Shown: one piece after another, positions 8,015-11,726 of the stretch
How the letters are laid out: each line of letters starts with the position of its first letter
Position numbering within the stretch: the first letter of the stretch is position 1
Origin: CAWFGW01 sp963815495
GTDB lineage: Bacteria > Bacteroidota > Bacteroidia > Cytophagales > JAAEPT01
DNA length: 11,726 nt
Assembly: GCA_963815495.1 (NCBI GenBank)
Contig: CAWFGW010000027.1
Coordinates: forward strand, 1 to 11,726
Direction: 5' to 3'
The notes under the pieces: generated by a model
The model's input: only the letters and a program-made list of their open reading frames with translations
Database searches by the model: none
What the model was told of the DNA's origin: nothing
Translations under genes and position numbers: made by a program

Positions 8015-9533
8015 AGCGGGCGAGCTCCAGCTGCAGGGTGGGAACGACGGCGGTGTCCAGGGCCGAGGTCTCGGTGGCCGCATCGTATCTGTCGTAGAGC
8101 TGAACGTCAGTGCCGAAGCCGATGACGGCGAGATTCCGTCCGATGGGCACGTCCAGGGACAACACCGGACCGATCCGCGCGGTCGCCCCGCTGCGTGGTG
8201 GGGCTTCGCCGGGGGTGTCGAACCACTGCAGGACCCCATCGCCCCCGACCCGCACGCCCAGCCCGAAGGCCGTCGGTCCCAGGTCGATCTTCTTCACACC
8301 CGCCAGATCCGCGCCGAACCGCGACTGCCTGAGCGTCAGCTGCGCATTGTCGGACTGATGCCAGCTGCCCGTCACCCGCGTGATCAGCGTCAGGGGTTCG
8401 AGATCCGCCATCACGCCGATCGACCCCGCCGGCCCCAGTCCGATGCCCGGAGAGGTGGCCCCCACGATTCCACCACCGACCAGCACCGCGACGGCGGGCC
8501 CCCGCTGCACGGCCAGCCCCTTGCGCACGCTCTGCCCGGGCGGAATCAGGGTCATCGAGCGCACAGCCAATGGGGTCGTCTCCCCGCGGGCCACCGTGAG
8601 CTCGGACTCGCGGATGCCGTGGGGATCCCGATGGCGCACCAGGTAGTCCCCGGGACGCACGGCCAGCAGAGCCTGGTCGGTGACCGACACCTCGGCGACC
8701 AGATCTCCGCCGTCGCCCCCCTCCATGACCCACCACTGCCCCGAGCCCGACAGCGCGAACATCGCATTGCGTCCAGGGTCGCCGACGCGGGTGAGCACCA
8801 GATCGTTCTTCCCCGACAGCTGCATCCCCACCTTGGGGTGCTGGACGAAGCGGGCGCGACTGGTGGACTTGACCGTCTCCGCGTAGCCGTACTGGTAGGC
8901 CTCGTTGAGCGTGATCCGGTGATCGCCCGAGGCATCGGCCGCGCCCTTGAGGCCCGCGACGAAGTGGTGCGTGAACACGCCTCCCTGCAGCCGGTCGGAC
9001 TCCTGGGCATCCTCGCCGATGCTTCCGCTCGTGATGATGGCCATCCCCTCGGTGTCCAGCCGGTCGTCCACCTGGATGTCGAAGGGCTCCGCAGGCCTGG
9101 CCCCCTTGAGTCGCGTCAGCTCGCCGGACTGGCAGGCGTCCACCACCAGCACCTGTACGTCCACGGCCAACCGACCCAGGGCGTCCACCAGCCTGGGGAA
9201 CGGCAGCTCGGTTCCCTTGGTGTGCAGCCCGTGCTCGTCTCCGTGGCCCGAGTAGTAGAAGAACAGCAGCGTCTCCCCCGCATCCTCCCGCCGTGCGATG
9301 CGTGCGCCCAGGTCCTCGATGGCACTGACCATCCGGTCCGCATCCACGTTGCGCAGGTGGAGCACGTCCTCGGACCGGACGTCGCCGTAGTCGACCAGGA
9401 CCTCGGCCACCCGGTCGGCATCCGCCTCGGCGAACACCAGGGACTCATCCCTCTCCAGCCCCTCGTTCGCGCCGACGACGATCGCGTACCGATGGACGTC
9501 CGCGGCGAACGCTGCGGCGACGAGTGCGATCAC
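8004..9533 (-). CDS. Secreted caspase-like (peptidase C14) protein with a C-terminal beta-barrel-like domain
   Basis: This is 509 residues with no frame break. A short hydrophobic leader (MIALVAAAFAA) suggests export. Residues 14-249 are a caspase p20-type fold. The catalytic histidine is His97 in FYYSGHG and the nucleophile is Cys134 in VVDACQSG, both in their classical strand-end contexts. A DASGDHRITLNE loop (200-211) and the closing LSGKNDLVLT strand are usual in bacterial homologues. Residues about 250-335 form a small beta domain. Residues about 345-509 alternate hydrophobic and polar residues in some eight Gly-rich strands, like an outer-membrane barrel. The start at GTG 9533 overlaps the anti-sigma stop as GTGA. 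An alternative ATG at 9566 (MRAGRDVAGEA) adds 11 residues, has a better ribosome site (GGGAG) and a charged n-region, and cannot be excluded. Bacterial caspase-like proteases usually cut after Arg or Lys, and roles in cell death or regulation are known in some systems. The function here is inferred from the ECF context only. Confidence 0.87.
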   Translation of the reverse strand: MIALVAAAFAADVHRYAIVVGANEGLERDESLVFAEADADRVAEVLVDYGDVRSEDVLHLRNVDADRMVSAIEDLGARIARREDAGETLLFFYYSGHGDEHGLHTKGTELPFPRLVDALGRLAVDVQVLVVDACQSGELTRLKGARPAEPFDIQVDDRLDTEGMAIITSGSIGEDAQESDRLQGGVFTHHFVAGLKGAADASGDHRITLNEAYQYGYAETVKSTSRARFVQHPKVGMQLSGKNDLVLTRVGDPGRNAMFALSGSGQWWVMEGGDGGDLVAEVSVTDQALLAVRPGDYLVRHRDPHGIRESELTVARGETTPLAVRSMTLIPPGQSVRKGLAVQRGPAVAVLVGGGIVGATSPGIGLGPAGSIGVMADLEPLTLITRVTGSWHQSDNAQLTLRQSRFGADLAGVKKIDLGPTAFGLGVRVGGDGVLQWFDTPGEAPPRSGATARIGPVLSLDVPIGRNLAVIGFGTDVQLYDRYDAATETSALDTAVVPTLQLELARYVR

Positions 9534-10246
9534 CGCTTCACCAGCGACATCTCGTCCAGCACGCATCCTTCCGGCTCCCGACCCTCGTCCAGCGCATCGA
9601 CGAGCTCGGACATCTCGATGGGCGCATCGCACAGGGCCGCGACCAGACGTTCGGAACCGGGTGTCGCGTCCATTCGGATGGCCTCGGGAAGCGGCGTGGG
9701 GGTCGGAGACGCATCGATCCCGATCGAGGTACCGCCCTGGTCTTGAGGGTAGCAGACGTAGCGCGAATCGGCCGCGTCGATGCCGATGACCAACAGGTGT
9801 CCCGGGCGCCGGTTCCGTACCCGGAATCCAAGTCGATCTCCCGCCGAGATCTCGTCGCCGGAGCGCAACCGCTCGCTGTGATCGCCCGCATCGCGGAACA
9901 CCTGCAGCGACAGCCCCGACCCTCGGACCCGGATGCCATCGTCCAGGCCCGTACCGCGCGAAGCGACTCCGGCGACGAGCAGCGCAGCCGCAGCGAACGC
10001 CACCGCTCCCCAGATCCAGGAGCGATTCGCGGGCGCCGGTGCCACGGGTGGGGTGCCGAGACTCGCGGCCAGCGGGATCCTGGGGAGTTCCAGCGCGGGG
10101 AGCTCGACCGCGTCGGCAGCGGTCACGCGCTGGCGGCACAGTCCACACTCCGCGAGGTGGGCGTCGGTCTCGTCGAGGGAGCCCCCGTCGAGGTGGATGT
10201 CGAGGGCCAGGTCCGACAGGTGACCGTCACGTCGGAAGGGGCTCAT
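9530..10246 (-). CDS. Membrane anti-sigma factor: zinc-finger N terminus, one TM helix, DUF4384-like periplasmic domain
   Basis: This is 238 residues with no frame break. The N-terminal cytoplasmic part has H-x3-C-x2-C (His30, Cys34, Cys37 in AHLAECGLCRQ), the zinc-binding anti-sigma signature; His9 or His18 could be the fourth ligand. A Pro/Ala linker leads to a single transmembrane helix (about 77-95, WIWGAVAFAAAALLVAG). The periplasmic part (about 105-215) has LRSGDEISAGDRLGFRVRN, GHLLVIGIDA, YVCYPQ and SERLVAALCD. This is the layout of DUF4384-like domains, which also occur in bacterial caspase-like proteins. The start at 10246 has AGGAGG 7 nt upstream and overlaps the sigma stop by ATGA; its own stop overlaps the caspase start by GTGA. 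The inferred role is to hold the adjacent ECF sigma at the membrane until an envelope signal releases it. Two Cys outside the zinc site (in VCYPQ and ALCD) could form a redox-sensitive disulfide. Confidence 0.85.
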   Translation of the reverse strand: MSPFRRDGHLSDLALDIHLDGGSLDETDAHLAECGLCRQRVTAADAVELPALELPRIPLAASLGTPPVAPAPANRSWIWGAVAFAAAALLVAGVASRGTGLDDGIRVRGSGLSLQVFRDAGDHSERLRSGDEISAGDRLGFRVRNRRPGHLLVIGIDAADSRYVCYPQDQGGTSIGIDASPTPTPLPEAIRMDATPGSERLVAALCDAPIEMSELVDALDEGREPEGCVLDEMSLVKR

Positions 10247-10737
10247 GCGGCACCTCCTGCGGCGTTCCGCGCGAGCTGCTGCAGCGTCAGGATTCGATTC
10301 GAGATGGTGCGTCCGGTGACGCCGAGGAGCTCGCCGATGTCGGCCTGGCTCATGCCGTCGAGGTAGTAGTGGACCCCGATCTGCGCGAGGTCGTCGTCCA
10401 CCGTTGCCACAGCTGGCCGAGGAAGACGCTGGCCTCGGTGGCGTCGTGGTGACCGGACAGCTCCAGGGGATCTCACCGACCTCATCGAGGAGGTCGGACC
10501 GTCGACGTTCGTCCCGCAGGCGCTGCAGGCAGTGACGGGTGGTCATGCCGTAGAGCCAGTGGAGCGGAGGAGCATCGCCGCGGTAGGTGCCGGCGTGCTC
10601 GATGGCCTTGATGAAGACCTCCTGCAGTACGTCCATGGCGACCTCCTCGGGGTAGAAGCGCGGATTCGACGCAGCACGGCCCGGCCGTGGCGCTGGTAGA
10701 GCGCGGAGACGTCCAGTGTTGCGGGGGGTCGGGTCAT
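10243..10737 (-). CDS. ECF-type RNA polymerase sigma factor (three frame breaks)
   Basis: Repaired, this is about 165 residues, short but normal for an ECF sigma. Region 2 reads from ALYQRHGRAVLRRIR through FYPEEVAMDVLQEVFIKAIE to GDAPPLHWLYGMTTRHCLQ, the core-binding and -10 recognition helices. Region 4 is AQIGVHYYLDGMSQADIGE then LLGVTGRTISNRI, a clear helix-turn-helix for the -35 element. Joining the pieces requires one missing base each near 10659, 10463 and 10405. The start ATG overlaps the upstream lipoprotein stop as TGATG (10735-10739). No good ribosome site is visible, so translation probably depends on termination of the upstream gene. The stop overlaps the anti-sigma start (ATGA). 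Pairing with the membrane zinc-finger protein marks it as an envelope-signal responder. Whether it activates its own operon cannot be read from sequence. All three breaks lie between 10400 and 10660, next to undamaged sequence. Confidence 0.85.
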
Positions 10738-11559
10738 CAGGGCACGGGGAGGATGGCGGGCTCGTCGTATCCGGCGCACGCGTCGAAGCCGAGCTCGCAC
10801 TCGAGAGGGTCGACGCCGCTGTCCAGGCACTCCTCGAACTCCTCGCGCACCATTCATCCGTCGGCGGCTCGACCGGCATGTGGTCGTCCCAGCACTGGTC
10901 GTAATGGATCGAGCACTCGTCGTCGGGCGGCGCTCGGAATCCCGGCTCGGTCTGCCCCGGGACGGGGTCTCCGTCATGGCCCTGGCCGTCGAAGCACTCC
11001 TCCAGCTGCTCGTCACAGGGGTGGATGGGAGGCGGGGGCGGTGGCTCGTTTCCGGTGCACTCGTCGTACTCGATCCCAGCAGTCCTCATCGACGGGCAGG
11101 ATGGCGGGCTCATCGGGACCCGGCTGGTAGTCCGGCACGATGGCGCTGTTGTCGAGACACTCGTCGAGCTGCTCTTCGCAGGGGTCGACGGGCGGAGGCT
11201 CGATGCAGTCCTCGTACATCTCGTAGCACTCGTCTTCGTTCGGGTTCCAGAGGTCCGCCTGTCCGTCCAGCGCGGGCGCCCCGTAGTCGACGTACCCGTT
11301 GAGGCAGTCCTCGAGCTGAAGCTCGCATTGATCGACCAGGCGGCTCGATGCCGAGGCACTCGTCCAGCGAACGGCTGCAGATCTCGTCGTCGATGCCGGC
11401 GTCCAGACACTCCTCGAACTCACTCTCGCAGGGCTCGACGATGGGCGGGGTGGGCGGGTCGATCTGGGTCAGGAAATCGATGAGATCCTGTACCGAGCAA
11501 CCGGAGAGCATGGTGCCCATGGACAGGGCGAGTACGAGGTTTCGGGGTTCGTTCCACAT
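10737..11559 (-). CDS. Cysteine-rich lipoprotein with ten CX6C motifs in five pairs (three frame breaks)
   Basis: Repaired, this is about 273 residues. The signal MWNEPRNLVLALSMGTMLSGC has lipobox L-S-G-C with lipidated Cys21. The rest is acidic, Pro-rich and built on C-x6-C helices, usually C-x-x-x-aromatic/Leu-D/E-E-C. They are CESEFEEC, CSRSLDEC, CELQLEDC, CYEMYEDC, CEEQLDEC, CWIEYDEC, CDEQLEEC, CSIHYDQC, one more ending in EFEEC, and CELGFDAC. The sixth and ninth appear only after frame repair. Breaks lie near 11340 (extra base), 11085 (extra) and 10855 (missing), and the corrected length is an exact codon multiple. The start at 11559 has a perfect AAGGAGG (11565-11571) 5 nt upstream. It is the first gene of the operon, and its TGA overlaps the sigma start. 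The family is not recognised. Stacked disulfide-linked or metal-binding hairpins on the outer membrane, perhaps the sensor or target of the system, are inferred. Confidence 0.75.
10750..11112 (-). repeat. Pair of 14-bp direct repeats (10750-10763 and 11099-11112) encoding DEPAILPV in the cysteine-rich lipoprotein
   Basis: The plus-strand 14-mer aggatggcgggctc occurs at both ends of the stated span. On the coding strand each copy lies in a DEPAILPV sequence: once in the linker of the third repeat (GPDEPAILPVDED) and once at the C terminus (YDEPAILPVP then stop). This suggests the C-terminal tail arose by copying part of an internal linker, or the reverse. Confidence 0.7.
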
Positions 11560-11726
11560 GATGGCCTCCTTGGCGTCTTTCACAGGGGTTGATGCGTGAG
11601 GAGCAGGAACTGGAAACCGGCCGGCATCTTTTTCCGAAGTTTCTGGATTCAGCCCGTCGTCACCGAGCAAAATGGACCGATGATTCCCGACGTTCTCTCG
11701 CCGCCCATCTCGAAGGCGGGCTGCTG
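11560..11726 (-). promoter_or_regulatory. Leader and putative promoter region of the sigma/caspase operon
   Basis: The region upstream of the first operon gene is less GC-rich than its surroundings, with short A/T runs near 11630-11650 and 11669-11673. A perfect ribosome site AAGGAGG lies at 11565-11571. Read on the minus strand, GGGAAT (11683-11688) followed 16 nt later by TCGGTGA (11660-11666) loosely resembles an ECF-type -35/-10 pair, which would fit autoregulation. The match is weak and was chosen by eye. No sigma-70 promoter is clearer. Confidence 0.35.
11680..11726 (+). CDS. Possible start of a divergent gene cut by the window edge
   Basis: An ATG at 11680 opens a frame with no stop to the window end (MIPDVLSPPISKAGLL). 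It would be divergent from the operon. There is no good ribosome site, and 15 codons are too few to judge. It may be chance. Confidence 0.2.
   Translation, partial: MIPDVLSPPISKAGC

Noticed and set aside
7929..9746. 605-residue plus-strand open frame opposite the caspase gene
   Set aside because: It runs antisense to the caspase-like gene, which has its catalytic motifs intact. The translation is His/Gln/Arg-rich with no domain, a codon-bias artefact.
10543..11016. 157-residue Arg/Ser-rich minus-strand frame
   Set aside because: It is a chance concatenation of shadow sequence with a short in-frame part of the sigma factor N terminus; the real start is the ATG at 10737.

Overview
The window is very GC-rich and densely coded. 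It carries a long Asp-Ala repeat lipoprotein, a bacterial caspase-like protein, an ECF sigma/anti-sigma pair and several cysteine-rich surface lipoproteins. Together these suggest an uncultured member of the Myxococcota or a related former deltaproteobacterial lineage. This assignment is inference from gene content; no rRNA or other marker gene is present. No tRNA, rRNA, CRISPR array or insertion sequence was seen.

Layout, left to right. A short plus-strand tail of a preceding gene may end at 68. A HAD-superfamily phosphatase (130-984, minus) is divergent from a MscS-type mechanosensitive channel (1039-2671, plus). The channel converges on a CorA/ZntB-type metal transporter (2714-3647, minus). 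The transporter is divergent from a GtrB/ArnC-like family 2 glycosyltransferase (3679-4729, plus), whose stop overlaps the start of a secreted lipoprotein (4726-6540, plus). That lipoprotein has about 54 Asp-Ala units followed by four disulfide-bracketed beta-rich repeats. A stretch of about 460 bp without a convincing gene follows (6541-6997).

The right half (6998-11559, minus) is one tightly packed five-gene unit. In transcription order it encodes a lipoprotein with ten CX6C motifs, an ECF sigma factor, a zinc-finger membrane anti-sigma factor with a DUF4384-like outer domain, a secreted caspase-like protease fused to a probable outer-membrane beta-barrel, and a second calcium-loop lipoprotein. 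Every junction overlaps, by 1, 4, 4 and 11 bp. The inferred picture is an ECF-controlled envelope system whose non-sigma products are all exported or membrane-bound and whose likely effector is a caspase-fold peptidase at the outer membrane. This is the most interesting part of the window.

Reading caveat. At least 23 single-base frame breaks are needed to read the genes through. They cluster strongly: about 11 lie in the glycosyltransferase and 3 in the sigma factor, while the 3.2 kb from 6998 to 10246 has none. Because the protein on each side of every break stays well conserved, sequencing or assembly indels are more likely than true gene decay, and the end coordinates below assume this.
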